From positions 62,001 through 126,000 of the forward strand of contig CADCXA010000021.1 in the NCBI GenBank assembly GCA_902806565.1: a stretch of 64,000 bases of DNA, read 5' to 3'. A model generated the notes under the pieces. It searched no databases. It was not told the DNA's origin and was given only the letters and a program-made list of their open reading frames with translations. The stretch is from Hypoxylon rubiginosum (lineage: Eukaryota > Ascomycota > Sordariomycetes > Xylariales > Hypoxylaceae). Positions 44,646-57,008 of the stretch are shown here, piece by piece. The position numbers were made by a program, and so were the translations under genes. Position 1 is the first letter of the stretch; each line of letters starts with the position of its first letter.

Positions 44646-45346
44646 GATGGCTTGTGTTGTTGCGTGTCGAGTAAGAGTGCTAAGAAGTAGACGGTGGCTT
44701 TGGAGGAGAATGCCTGATTGAGTACGAGATGCTTGGTGGTACTGAAGCAGAGAGAGTCCGGGGAAGGATTGTGATGATGGAAGAGAAGAGTCGATGCAGA
44801 GAGTCGGGTGTTAAGTAGTCGTCCCTCGTTGGGTTGGACTGTCCTACCATCTACTGCGTGACCACTACCTTTGGTGCTCCGGTAGTGATAGATCGCGTGA
44901 GAGAAATGCGGCTGAAGAGAGCTGGTCTACAGGTCAACCCTAGTCAAAGGTGCTACAAACCGTCTGGATTACTCGGCCGAACCAATGGGGTGGAGAAAAT
45001 TGCGTCGCACAATCGCCTCTAGAGTCCTATTATTCCAGGACTCAGGCGTGACGGGGTGCTATAATCCTTGATGAATCAGGGATTGGTAGGCTAGCATTTG
45101 ACCGCCTACTTCGTCAGGCCTGTGGTAGCAAGTAACTCTTCTTACGCACCGTGGCAGAAAATTTCGAAGAGAGGAGCTGATATCCCTGTGCAACAAACAT
45201 CGCGGTGCAACCCGACAAACAGGCTCACAAAAGGGTAAGGTTGGTTTCGTTCGGACGATAAGAGAATATTAACACGAGCAAATATGAGGCTATATCGCAC
45301 TCGAGGATTAAGGCCATAGCAATATGATGACCGTTGATATCGTATC
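44646..45346. other. Intergenic region upstream of the GPI-type gene
   Basis: No supported gene; it holds the promoter of the minus-strand GPI-type gene. Confidence 0.4.
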
Positions 45347-45742
45347 CTAGGAAGAAATACTCGCTGCAACCGTGTAACTGTGTAACATCTCAACGCGAGT
45401 AACGATCATCGCGAGAAGCTCCCCCGCTGTTTTCAGTCCGAGAGAGGATTCTGTGGAACGCACGTTCCGATACTCCCTCGTTTCAACGTCTGTTTCCGAG
45501 TCCCAAAGACACACCTGATCGGCAAGTCTTATATGGCAGTCTCTCGGCAAGGGATCTAATCTGTCTTCATGATTTTGGCCTCTGCGGAACATCTCAACTA
45601 GCATGTTCGTCGCGGATCTCGAACAATACATCTTCCAAACATTAGGACTCCAGTTTTTCATCGGGAGGTATGAGAGGATGCCGTAACTGAGATGGGTAGA
45701 ATGAACAGGCCTTTGTTGTACCTGCGTTGATGTAGTTGTCAT
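45347..45742 (-). CDS. Hypothetical protein, possible gene fragment
   Basis: A 131-codon minus frame from ATG 45742. The middle is coherent and helical (NMLVEMFRRGQ, LADQVCLWDSETDVETRE, TAGELLAMIVTRVEML), which is more protein-like than the other frames nearby. It shows no signal peptide, no domain I can name and no obvious continuation, although the end near 45347 lies where the adjacent minus frame (45142-45393) begins, so a further exon is possible. It may be the remnant of a larger gene. Confidence is low. Confidence 0.3.
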   Translation of the reverse strand: MTTTSTQVQQRPVHSTHLSYGILSYLPMKNWSPNVWKMYCSRSATNMLVEMFRRGQNHEDRLDPLPRDCHIRLADQVCLWDSETDVETREYRNVRSTESSLGLKTAGELLAMIVTRVEMLHSYTVAASISS

Positions 45743-46381
45743 GGTCTACCAAATCATCTACTTGCCCCTGACCAACATAACTTAGCACTGAGCGGAGACT
45801 ACATTCAAAGGCACCACGCAAATACAAATCGGTGAAGCCTGAATACTATTATTTGGTCAAAAGGTAATGTTTCCGATGTTTAATTATTAACTAACCCGGG
45901 TTTCCTTTCCCCCGGAAGATTAATACTAACACTAGCAGTTATGTACACCCAACCTAGGTGTCCTTTTTGTACCCGGCACTCCGCGACCGACCTCATGTAA
46001 AATACAGGTAATAAAAGTACTTAGGTAGAAACAATAGATATACAACCTCCGTCCACTCTCCTGCCAGGGGTAAGTATTGAACATTATACAAAAAGCCAGA
46101 GAGCCAGCAAGCCCGCCATTAAGGACTGCCGAAATATACAATTGGCCAAAACGATAAAACCAAGGCAATTTTCTCGAATGCCAACGCCAATGCCTGAATC
46201 CAGAGAGCACGCTGCTCTAGCGTAATGTGCCTCGGGTACCCGATTCCCATAATGCAAAAAGCACGAGAAGGAAATAAGTTGTATATAAATATGCGCCGGT
46301 ATTGATTTCATGGAATCGTGATATGTACCTAGGTAGACACGAGTCTACCAGAGGGTGGTGATGAATGGATGGATGGATCGC
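45743..46381. other. Intergenic region
   Basis: No supported gene. ACCTAGGT palindromes lie at about 45952-45959 and 46327-46334, and a GGAT microsatellite at 46362-46378. Confidence 0.45.
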
Positions 46382-49300
46382 CTATGATTGCAATGACTTG
46401 AATCGTCCCTCAAAGGCTTGAACTTTCTCGGCCTGGAGCGCCCTCTCCAGCTTGCGCGTTTGGCTGATGGCGGCCTCGCGCTCCTCTTGCAGCTCGAGGA
46501 CTTCAATCTGTGCCGTGTTCATGCGGCTGACGACTTGCTGCATCTCAGCGTCCGCATCGGTCAACGCGTTCTCAAGCTCGGCGATGCGGGCGCGAAGGTT
46601 GTCAATTTGAGTCTCTTCGGACACGTTCATGGCCGGACCGGAACGCGTCGCACTTAGGCGAGGAGACGGGCCACCAGGAGCCGTGAATAGAGGCGAGAGG
46701 GGTGACTTTGGCGGGAAAGTTCGAGGAGAGCGTAGACCATCACGCATTCGTTTCAGCTGTTCGTTGTGGCTTACTCGGAGGCTGCTCATCTCCTCTTCAT
46801 GACGCGTGATACGGTCCTCGGACGCATTTTGCGCGGCGTCCAACTTCTCCTCTAGGGTCCGGAGATGTGCCTGCAATGAGGTAATGCGATCCACATTGGC
46901 CTTATGCTGAGCCTCGCCCCGGGCAACGGTATCTGAGATCCGTTTACGTAGCGTCTGGTTAATAGACAGCTGCTGACGGACCTGGACGGCCAGCTCTTCG
47001 ACGCGACGAGCTGATTCGTTAAGTTCGTCGGCTAAAGCCTTCTCAGATTCGAGGTATACCTGTTCCTCAGCTCGGAGAGCATCAAGCTGCTCCCTGTAAG
47101 AGTCTGCCTCTTGACGGGCTAGGTCGCGCTCCGAGATGGTAGAAGACAGCGTCCGCTCAAGCTTCTGCATGGCTATTTTGGTCAGTTCGTCCTGTGAACT
47201 ACCAGACTCCAGCTTCTTAATACGCTCAAGAGACTCGGTGTACGCCTTCTGTAGGTCCTGGTAAGCAACCGTCAAAGAATCGGAGGTCACTGGCACGGCC
47301 AGTTTATCGCTTCCATTGCTTTGACGCGCGAGGGAAGGAGGAATGAGAATGTCTTTCTCGTTGAGCAAGCTCCTGAGGGATGCTATCTCTTGCTCAGCTC
47401 GATCGAGGTCCATCTTAAGCCCACCGAGACCCTTCTCAACCTGCCACTTTTGCTCAAGTGCATCCTCAGCTCGTCGCCGCAAGACATTGATCTCAGCTCG
47501 GAGGTTAGTAATCTCCTTCTTAAAGCCAGCCTTCTGCGGTGACTCGGTCAGGAGGCGGTCGCGTTCTATTTCGAGTACCCGGATTTTCTTTTCGTTTTCC
47601 CGATTCTGGTGTTCCTGCCTGTCCAAGAGGTTCTTTAGGGCCCTGTGAAGAGCATCTCGCTGCTCTTCCACGTCTTTGAGACGCTCTGACAGCTGATCTC
47701 GAGATTCGTTAGTCTTAGGCGATGCCGCCTTAACCGATTTAGACCTTGATAAGCCGGAGGGTGGCCTTTGCAGTTTAAAGGAGGGCGGTGGACCAGTAAG
47801 CGAATTGGAGCGAGACAGCCGGGAGCCGAGAGATCCACCTTCTTCTGAAATGGTCCCCATCGAGCTGGACTGCATCTGCTTCAGCGACGTGTTTTCAATC
47901 TTGAGCGTTTGGAGCTCCTGTTGCATTTTCGTCGACTCATAGTTCATCTTTTCTAGCTCTGCTGCTTGCGCCTCGAGGCCTTCTACCCGTGCTCGAAGCT
48001 GGGGCACTATTTCATCCCGAAGATTGTCGCGTTCGTTTGAAGCGTTTTGAAGCTCGCCCTTGAGCGCTGTAAGCAAGTCCTCGAAGTTATCTTTGACCTG
48101 GCGCTCTTCAGTAAGCTTACGTCGCAACGTATCGCAGGTGCTCTCCAATTCTTTGACCCGTCCGCTGGTGTCGACGTTGTGAATATTGTCAATATCAATT
48201 TGAGAAGCTCGTTCCGAGAGTCCTTTGATCTGATCGTCAAGCTGCTGTCTCCTTGACCTCTCATCTTGGAGCTTGTTAGTTAACTCGAGCCTAATCTGGG
48301 CTTTTTCCTGCTCCGATCTTCTTTGGATCTTCTCGATCTCCTCCCTCGATTGGTCGTACTCGCTCAGCTTGACGGAGCTGTATCCCGAATCTGAAAAGTA
48401 GTCACTGGTTCTCTTGTTTGCAGTCGTCGTGGGGTTGTCCCTCTCCAATTGTAATCTATCAACTAAGTCTTCCAAGTCCATCTCGCGCCGAATTGACGCA
48501 GCCAATTCGGCGGAGATGGCCTTCAGCTCATCTTCCATTTCTTCGATTTGGTGAGCCGGCGATATCGTAGCGGTTGGTGGTGTTGCCAAGTAGGATTCGC
48601 AGTATTCTCTTGAACTCGAATCTCCGAATAGCGCTTTCGGGGCGTCGAGTAGTGATTGTGGTCCGATTGTTGTGACTGGGGATGCATCGGTAACACTGAC
48701 TGCCTTTGAGTAGTTAAAAGGTGATGGAAGAGGCGAAAAGCCTTTGTCCGAGATCTCGGTGTTCGAAGGGGAAGAGGCCCAGCCAAAGAAGGTGCCTAGC
48801 TTTGACGAGCCGGGCGATTTTGGTAGTGGCTTGTCTGTATTGGGTGTCTTAATGTCGTGGTTGTCCGCTGTTGGGGTCAAGGCTGTATCGTTTTGCTTCA
48901 GATTCAGTTGTGGAGGTGTGGTTTTCCGTGTGACATGCAACGACATAGTATTAGAATGATTAGAATTATGATTTTCGGACGAATCTGAGTTATATTCGTC
49001 AAAGATTTGCTCGCTCAGCGGATCCTCCTCTTCGTCGCTAAACAGATCGTCATAGGCGGTCCGTCCGTCGTGCTGCGACAAGTCGGTGGTGTGGCTTGTT
49101 TGAGGATCTGCAGGGTTGCTGGCCCGAGATCTTGGACGTTTGACTTCACCCGCTATGATAGCCGGGTTGGAGTCTACAGAAGCCAACGGATGACGAATCT
49201 CGGGAATTCTCCTGGTTAAATTCAAAGATTAATTAGCAATACTGAGTTTAGACGCGACGTGCGCGCTGGATTGTAGATAGATTAAAGTGGCCCTTGACTC

Positions 49301-49802
49301 ACTCTTTGTTTCCCTGAATCAGTATGATATCGTTTGGAGATTCCAAGCCGGGCTTAATTAATGGCGCCGCGGGAGGGTGAGGAAAGTCGTACACGGTAGG
49401 ACTATCAAGCGAGAAGGAGCGGGAGAATCTCTGCTCTGGCCTGGGCAAACCCTTCGCGATAGTTAGATACTCTCCAGAGGAATACCTAGTAGCGATTGGC
49501 GATGCGGTGGACGACAGCGGCTTCCGTCGAATGGACCGAGCTGGCAGTAGGGCGGTAGAGCTATCGATGACAAGGTTTCTAGTGTTTCTCGAAGCCGGTA
49601 GGGCGGGAGCTGAGCCAACGGATTGCGATTGGTCTGGAAGTAGGGGAAACGGGTAGTGAAGGAAAGACAGATCAGATGAGGCACGAGAAGTCTCAGAGTT
49701 GGCCGAGAGGGAGGGCCGGTGCGGGTGGTCGTGCAAAGTGCGGTCCTGGGCCGGCAGAGGGTCCTGAGGGCCAGGGACATCAGGGACAGACGGGGCAGAC
49801 AT
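46382..49802 (-). CDS. Large coiled-coil protein (1109 residues)
   Basis: Minus-strand exons 49303-49802 and 46382-49211 join in phase across a 91-bp intron (GTGAGT to ACCAG). The first 430 residues are disordered and Ser/Pro-rich, with ATRYSSGEYL and FSRSFSLDSP as candidate phosphorylation sites. Most of the remainder is heptad-repeat coiled coil, beginning with QIEEMEDELKAISAELAAS and continuing with long Glu/Leu/Arg runs. It is broken near residue 640 by a Ser/Pro linker (GPPPSFKLQRPPSGLSRSK) and again near 1010 by FPPKSPLSPLF. This looks like a scaffold or cytoskeletal/septation protein of the type annotated as 'M protein repeat' proteins in ascomycetes. I could not tie it to a named yeast gene. 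The real partners are unknown. Confidence 0.82.
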
Positions 49803-51240
49803 GGTGGTCGATAGTCGTCGATCTACTCTTACTCCCTTGTCTTATCATTCATGACCACGACTAAGCTGGAATGGTGTGGAGAGTTGCAGTCCGGGCCAAG
49901 AGATTATCGACTCGGTCTCCTAAAGGAAATGGTAATGTTTCACTGAACAAAAGAGAAAGGCAAGGTGAGCAAACCAAAACCAACGAACAGAGAGTTGATA
50001 GCCGGAGCCAGAGAAAGTCAGAGCAGAGAAAGAACGAAACGACCAGAATTCGTCTAGACTAGGGGGTGTTAGGGGGGGATGTTCGGGGGTGGAATGATCA
50101 AAAGGGGCATGGCGGCATTAGGTCAGACCAGGGCCGCCAACGAGTAGCGTCGTAATCGGTCTTTTACCCATTATTAGAAACTTGGGATTGAACCTGTGTT
50201 CTGCGTGTCTGCAGAATGCAGGCGCTTGAAAAGGTAGAAAAGGCAGAAAAGGGTGGGAAAAGGTCGAAAAGATGACAGGCATTTCCTTTAGCGCCTACGG
50301 CCTATCAACCTTTCCCCAGTCGTTACCCTGTAGTGCCCTGCATAGTGCCTGCAGTGGCTTGTTTTTGGTTCCTGAAGACAATTCTAGTGGCTTTGGTGTA
50401 GTCAAGCCCCTGTCAATCTGTCAACCACTCAATTAGCATTCCGCCATACAGACCCTGTCATGTCCGTTTTTGGCCATATGTAATTTTACTAGCCCCTGTA
50501 ACCGAGAGGCTATCCCTCCGAACGAGGCTAACGAAAGTTGAATGTGAACGATAAGATTAGAAGGAGATAGGCTCTGTTAATTATTTTTCTTCTCAAATCT
50601 CGCCAAGGACCTAGATCCTACCCTCCCTGCTGCAGGTACCAACATGCACAATAGCATGTATTTGGTAAATGATCGTCGCTTCGACCTGCGGGGTTGTTTG
50701 CTTGAATACCTGAATGTACGTGTGATGTAGGTACATTAGGAGGCAAGGTAATCTTGACTTGTCGATGTCGACTTTCCCTTTCTTAGACCGGTAGTAAAAA
50801 AACGCAATTAATTATTCTCACTCGCTGCTTGACCCGTAGGCGGCTCAGGCGGCTAATGGGAAATTCGCAGGTGAATTATCACCTATCGTTGAATTTTGAT
50901 CTCACACCTAGGTAATGACCCATCCCATAGCGCGCGGCAAGATGTAGCTCTGGAAGATCGGAAGATCAACATTTTGTAGCTGCACCAAGTATTCGCAAAG
51001 ACAGAGAGGTAAACAATGGACACGAGGTCAGTAATCACCTTGAGGCTCTGCGCACGGTGCAAAAGAAAGAAACGAGGTCTCATCTTGCAAGCTTTGACCC
51101 TGATAAGTCACAGCCTGAGCAGAGAGATTAGAGTGCGATAGACGCTTTGGAATTCTTTTATTAGCTTAAGCCTCAAAAGATCAACGGCCCACCGTCCCAC
51201 GCACATATCACATACCTAGTAAACATTAAGTTGGCTGGCT
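49803..51240. other. Promoter region of the coiled-coil gene and intergenic spacer up to the AT block
   Basis: No supported gene. A purine-rich GAAAAGG repeat tract lies at about 50227-50275 and an ACCTAGGT palindrome at about 50907-50914. Base composition is ordinary until about 51240, then falls quickly. Confidence 0.45.
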
Positions 51241-52051
51241 AAGCATATTATAATATACGATAATAAATAGCGGATTATAAGACTTAAAACCGCTAACCTT
51301 ACTAATTCCTAACAATCTGTATTTTTTTTATTAAATATTATAATTTTAATATTATATTTACCTTATAATTATAAAAAGCTTAATATTATATATTTTATAA
51401 ATAAAAATACTATATATTATTAAATTTATATTATAATTTTAATATTATTTTATTTTATTTTTATTTTTTAATAAATTTAAAATAATAAACCTTATAAATT
51501 TATTAATAAACTTATTATATTATAAATTTATTATATTATAAACTTATTATTTTTTTTTAAAGTAAAAATTCTTAAAATAATATTTTTTATTAATTTTATT
51601 ATATATTATTATTTAACTTATAAATTATAATTTATTTTTTTTATAATTTAATTAAAATTAAGGTTAATTTTTTATTGTTTTATAATTAAAGTTTTTAATT
51701 TATTAAACTTATTAATAAGTTTTTAAAAATATTTTAATTTATTTTTTTTAATTATATTAAAATTATTTTTTAATTATATTAACTAGGTTATTATATTTAT
51801 TATTATTATATTTTAAATATTAAATTTATTAATTAAATTATAAATATTTTTATATAAATTATAATTATTTATAGTTTTTTATATAAAATAAATTATATAG
51901 TTTTTATTATATATAAAAAAAATTTAAAATAATATTAATTTTTTTAATATAATATTAAATAATATAATTAAAAATATTTAATCTTTATAAAATATTTTTT
52001 ATTTAGTTTTAAATTAATATATATTTTATAATTTTTATTATTAAGTTTTAT

Positions 52052-52147
52052 AAAATTATTATTAAATTTAATAAAATTATTATTAAATTTAATAAAGTTA
52101 TTATTAAATTTAATAAAATTATTATTAAACTTAATAAAGTTATTATT
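52052..52147. repeat. 21-bp tandem repeat, about 4.6 copies
   Basis: Units at 52052-52072, 52073-52093, 52094-52114, 52115-52135 and a partial one at 52136-52147 differ only at single A/G or T/C positions. Each unit reads AAA[A/G]TTATTATTAAA followed by [T/C]TTAAT. Confidence 0.8.
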
Positions 52148-55100
52148 TATATTAAGTTTAATTAATTTAAATATATTAAACGTTTTATAATAAAAATATT
52201 AAAACTATTAAATATTTTTATATATTTTAAAGTTAAAATAAAAATTTTAATAAATAATTATTTTTTTTATATTATAAATTAGTTTTTTATTTTAATAATT
52301 ATATAAAAATCTTTTTATATTTTATAGATTTTAAAATAACTAATAAATGAAAATTTTTCCTTATAATTATAAAAAATATTAATTTTATAAAAAACTTATT
52401 TTAATAGTTTTTTATTATCTTGGATTTTTATTATTATTTTTTTTATTATAGTTTTTTTAAAAACCATATAATAATAAGTTTTTATTATATAAAAAATATC
52501 TAGTTTAAAAGTTTTATAATTTAAATTATAATATAATTATATTATTATATAACGTTTAATATAATTAATTTTTTTATTATTAATTTTTATTAATTTTTAA
52601 ATACTTTTAAATTAAAACTTTTAAACTAATTAATAATTATTTAAATTTTATAAAGTTATTAATTAACGTTTTTTAATTATATTTAATTTTTTATTTATAT
52701 ATTTAAAATTATAGTTTTAATAAATTTATTTTTTTTTTAATTTTAAAAGAAATATTATATGTTTTTTTTTTTTATAAATTATTAAATTAACTAAGTAACG
52801 TTTTAATTAATATAAATAATAAACTAATTTTTTTAATAGTTTATAATTTATAAGTTTAAAAAGTTTTATTTTATTATTAATTGTTATTTATATTTTTTAT
52901 ATAAAGCTTTTTAATAATTATAATTTTTAAATAGTTTTATTTTTTATAATATATTAAATAATATTAATTTTTATTTATTAAAAGTTTTCTAAGATTTATA
53001 AGGTTTATTATATAAAATTAATTAAATATAAAAACTTTTTTTTTATTATAAATAAATTAATTATTATTAATTAAATATTTTAAGATAATATTTAATTAAT
53101 TATAAATTTTATTTTTTATTCTAAATTTTACTAAGATTTAATATTTTATTTTAACGTAAAAGTTATTATATTTTTAATTTTTTAGTTATATATATTAATT
53201 ATTATAATATTAATATTACGTATATTTATTTAAAAAATATATTATAAATATATAAAATTAAAAACTTTTATTTTTTATTATAAATTTTTAAATTTAATAT
53301 AAAATAATACTTATAATTTTTAGTTTATTAAAAATATTTAATTATTTAAGTGTAATTTACTTTTAGATATTTTTTATAAAAAAATATATTATATATAAAA
53401 AAATATAAAAAAAATAAAAATAATAATTAATTTATAGTTAAAATAAATATAATATATAATATATAAAAAGAAAATATAAAACCAACTTTTTAATTTATAT
53501 TAATAAATAAATATATAATAGTTTTTAATATATATTATAAAAATTAAAAATTAATTTAATAGTTTTAATTATAAAATAAAAATAAATAAACTTTTAATAT
53601 ATATATATTTTTATATAAAAAAACTAGAAACTAACTTAATAATTTAAATAAAAAATAAAAACTAATAGATTTTTAAGATATAAACGTTTTTATAAAATAA
53701 AATAGAAATTAATTTAATAATTTAAATTAAAAAAAAAATAACTAAAAAATTATTATTATATATATATATTTTTATAAAAAAAAAAAAAACTTAACTTAAT
53801 AAATTAAGTTTAAAAACAACATATAAATATTTTTAATAAATATTTAATATATATATTTTTTAAAAAAAAAAAAAGTTTAATTAAATATTTACCCGATTAT
53901 TTATAAAAAGGTCGTGTTATATATTTATATATTTATTTCTTTTATAATTTCTAGAATTTTATTATTAACTTTTAATTTATTTTATAATATATTTTTTTTA
54001 TTACCACTTATTTTATTATTATTAATATTTATTAAAGTGTTAATAAATAAAAATAACGTTAAAATAAAGTTATTATTAACGTTAAAAAACATATAAGCTA
54101 TGTTTTTTTAAGTTAATTTAAAATTATTTTAGTTATTTTTTTTAATTGTTTTTATATTATTTAATTATTATTTCTTTTTAAATAAATCAACTTAAAATTC
54201 GTTTTATTTATTATTTAATTTATTGTTTAATTTATTATTAATAATAATATAATTAAATATAATTTTATTTTAAGAATATATATTAATTTTATTTAAATAA
54301 TAAAACTTAATATTATATTTATTCATTTTAATTTAAATATATTTTAAGTTTTTTTTAATAAAAGTAACTTAATTTAAACGTGAGGAAAAAAATTTACTAT
54401 TTTTTTTATTTTTTATTATTTATTTATATTAGTTTATATATATTTTAATATATTAAAACACTTAAAATTTAATAAATAAGTGTGTTATAATAAAAATTAA
54501 TATAATCTTATTATTAAAAATATTTTAAATAAAATAAGTAAAAATAAATTTAAAAAATATAAAAATAAAATTAAGTTATAATAAATTATAATAATATTAT
54601 ATTAATTTAAAATCACTTTTACTATTATAAAATAATAATTAAAACATATAAATAACTAAATAAAATTTATTAAAATCTAAGTTTATTTTTTTTAAAAATA
54701 TTATAAATATACTTTTATTTAAAAAACAATAAAAATTACTATAAATAAATATTTTATTATTAATTTTTTTAATTAAAGTTTTATTAATATTTGTTTTATT
54801 ATATTATTTTATATTATTATATATAAATTAGTTTTTTTTCATTTTAAGGATAATATAATTAATTTTTAGTTTTATTAATATTTTAATTAAGCGGTAATAT
54901 TAAATATTATAAATTATAAAATTAAAATATTATAGATTTATATAGTTATTTATTAATATTATTATAATTTAAATATAATTGTTTATTATTATTATTATAT
55001 TTTTATAGTTTAACTTAATAAAATTAATTAGTTTTTTAGGTTAATATTTAATATTTTATTAATAAATAAGAATTTTTTTAAGGAAAACTTATTTTTTAAA

Positions 55101-55609
55101 AAATAAAACAATAAGATATTAATTATTTATAAAATATAATAAATAATTAAACATAAAAAACTAAATATTAGAATTTTAAAATTTATATTTTTTTAAAAGA
55201 ATATTATTTTAAAATATTAATATATAAAAGTATATTATTTTTTATAATAACTTATTATTATTAAAAAGTAAAATATAATAAGTTTAGTTTTTATTAAAAG
55301 ATATAAATAAAAATAAATACTAATAATTTAATATTTTATATTTTTTTTTTTTATTATAATATTAAATATTTTTAGTAGTTATATAATAAATATAATATAT
55401 AATATAATAATTTATAACGTTATTATTAAAAATAATAAAAACTAATTATAAGTTAATATTATTTTAAAATAATAATTTAATTTAAATTATAAATATAAAA
55501 TTATAACTTTTTATTTTATTAAAATTAAAAAAGTTATAATAAAAATAAGGTAATTTTTAAGTTATATTTAAAGTTATATTTAAAACTTATAAAAAAAGAA
55601 AAATTTTAA

Positions 55610-55712
55610 ATAAAAATAAAAATAAAAATAAAAATAAAAATAAGAATAAAAAAATAATAATAATAAAAATTAAGATAAAAATAAAAATAAGGATAAGGAT
55701 AAATAAATAAAA
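55610..55712. repeat. A-rich microsatellite tract (AAAAT-type)
   Basis: Successive AAAAAT and AAT units with a few AAGGAT variants fill about 100 bp on the plus strand, with almost no T-run counterpart, so the strands are strongly asymmetric here. Confidence 0.7.
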
Positions 55713-56968
55713 ATTTAATTAAAAGAAAAAAGCATTTTTAGTAAATAATAATATTTTTAAAAAAATTTAATTTAATATTATATTTATATATATATATATA
55801 TATTTAAATATTTAATAAAAGTAAATTAATATATTATATTATATTTTATTTAATAATAGTTATATTATTAATATTTTATTAAAAAATGTTTATTTTATAT
55901 TATAAGGTGTATTATATTTATTTGGTAGCGTTTATTATTTTAAGTTATTTAAATAATAGTTATTTATTTTTATTTAACGTTAAATTATTTAACACTTTAT
56001 AAAAAAAATTAAAATATTTCTAATATTAATTTAAATTATTTAAATATATAAAATAAAATATAAATAATTAATAAAACATTTTTTTAATTAAACTATTTAA
56101 TATATATTTAAATAAAAAAAATAATTAAGAATTAAAAAAATAATATTAATATTATTATAAAATTAAATTATTACTAAGTTAAATAAATTATAAAAATTAC
56201 CTTATAATTAAACGAAATTATTAATAAATATAATAAAATATCCTAAGAAATTTATAATAAAATAACTATTAAAATAATTAATATATTAATATAAAATAAA
56301 AAAATTAAAGTTATTAATAAAAAATTTAATATTATAATTATTTTAAATAATATTTTTAAAAGTTTTATTAATATTTTTATAAATTTTATTAATATTTTTA
56401 TTATTATTTATCTAGGTATATTACTTGTTATATTAATAATATAATATTTATAAATAAATAAATAATTAAAATATAAAATCTAGGATATTAATATTATAAT
56501 TTAATATTATTATATAGAATTACTTTTAAAACTATAGGTTAATATTTTTTTAGTGTTATAATATAATTATAATAATATAAAAAAATAAAAAAAAATGTAA
56601 ATATTTAATATTATTAGTTAAAACTAACACATTTAATTGTTATTTATAAAATTTAAGAAATTATAATTATTATATAAAATTAATAAAAAATTAATATATA
56701 TTTTAATTATATAAAAAATGTTTTTTATTATATATTTAATTTTATATAAAACTTTTTTTTTTTTTAATAAATAATAGCGTTATAAAGATATTATTTATAA
56801 ATATTAATATATTTAAATAAGAAATTTTTATAAACTTATTAAGATTTATAATATAGTTTTTATTATTAAATAAACTTATATTATTAAATAATTTATTAAA
56901 GTTAAAAATATAATTATAATTAAAATTTAAAAATGTTTTTTAATTTAAGTTAATAATAAATTAATTAG

Positions 56969-56970
<2 letters not shown>

Positions 56971-57007
<37 letters not shown>
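56971..57007. repeat. AAT/ATT trinucleotide microsatellite
   Basis: A run of AATAATAAT passes directly into ATTATTATT repeats, making an inverted, hairpin-capable microsatellite. Confidence 0.6.

Positions 57008-57008
<1 letters not shown>

Noticed and set aside
53914..54096. 60-codon frame in the AT block
   Set aside because: Made almost only of Ile, Leu, Phe, Asn and Lys, as any stop-free run in AT-only DNA would be.
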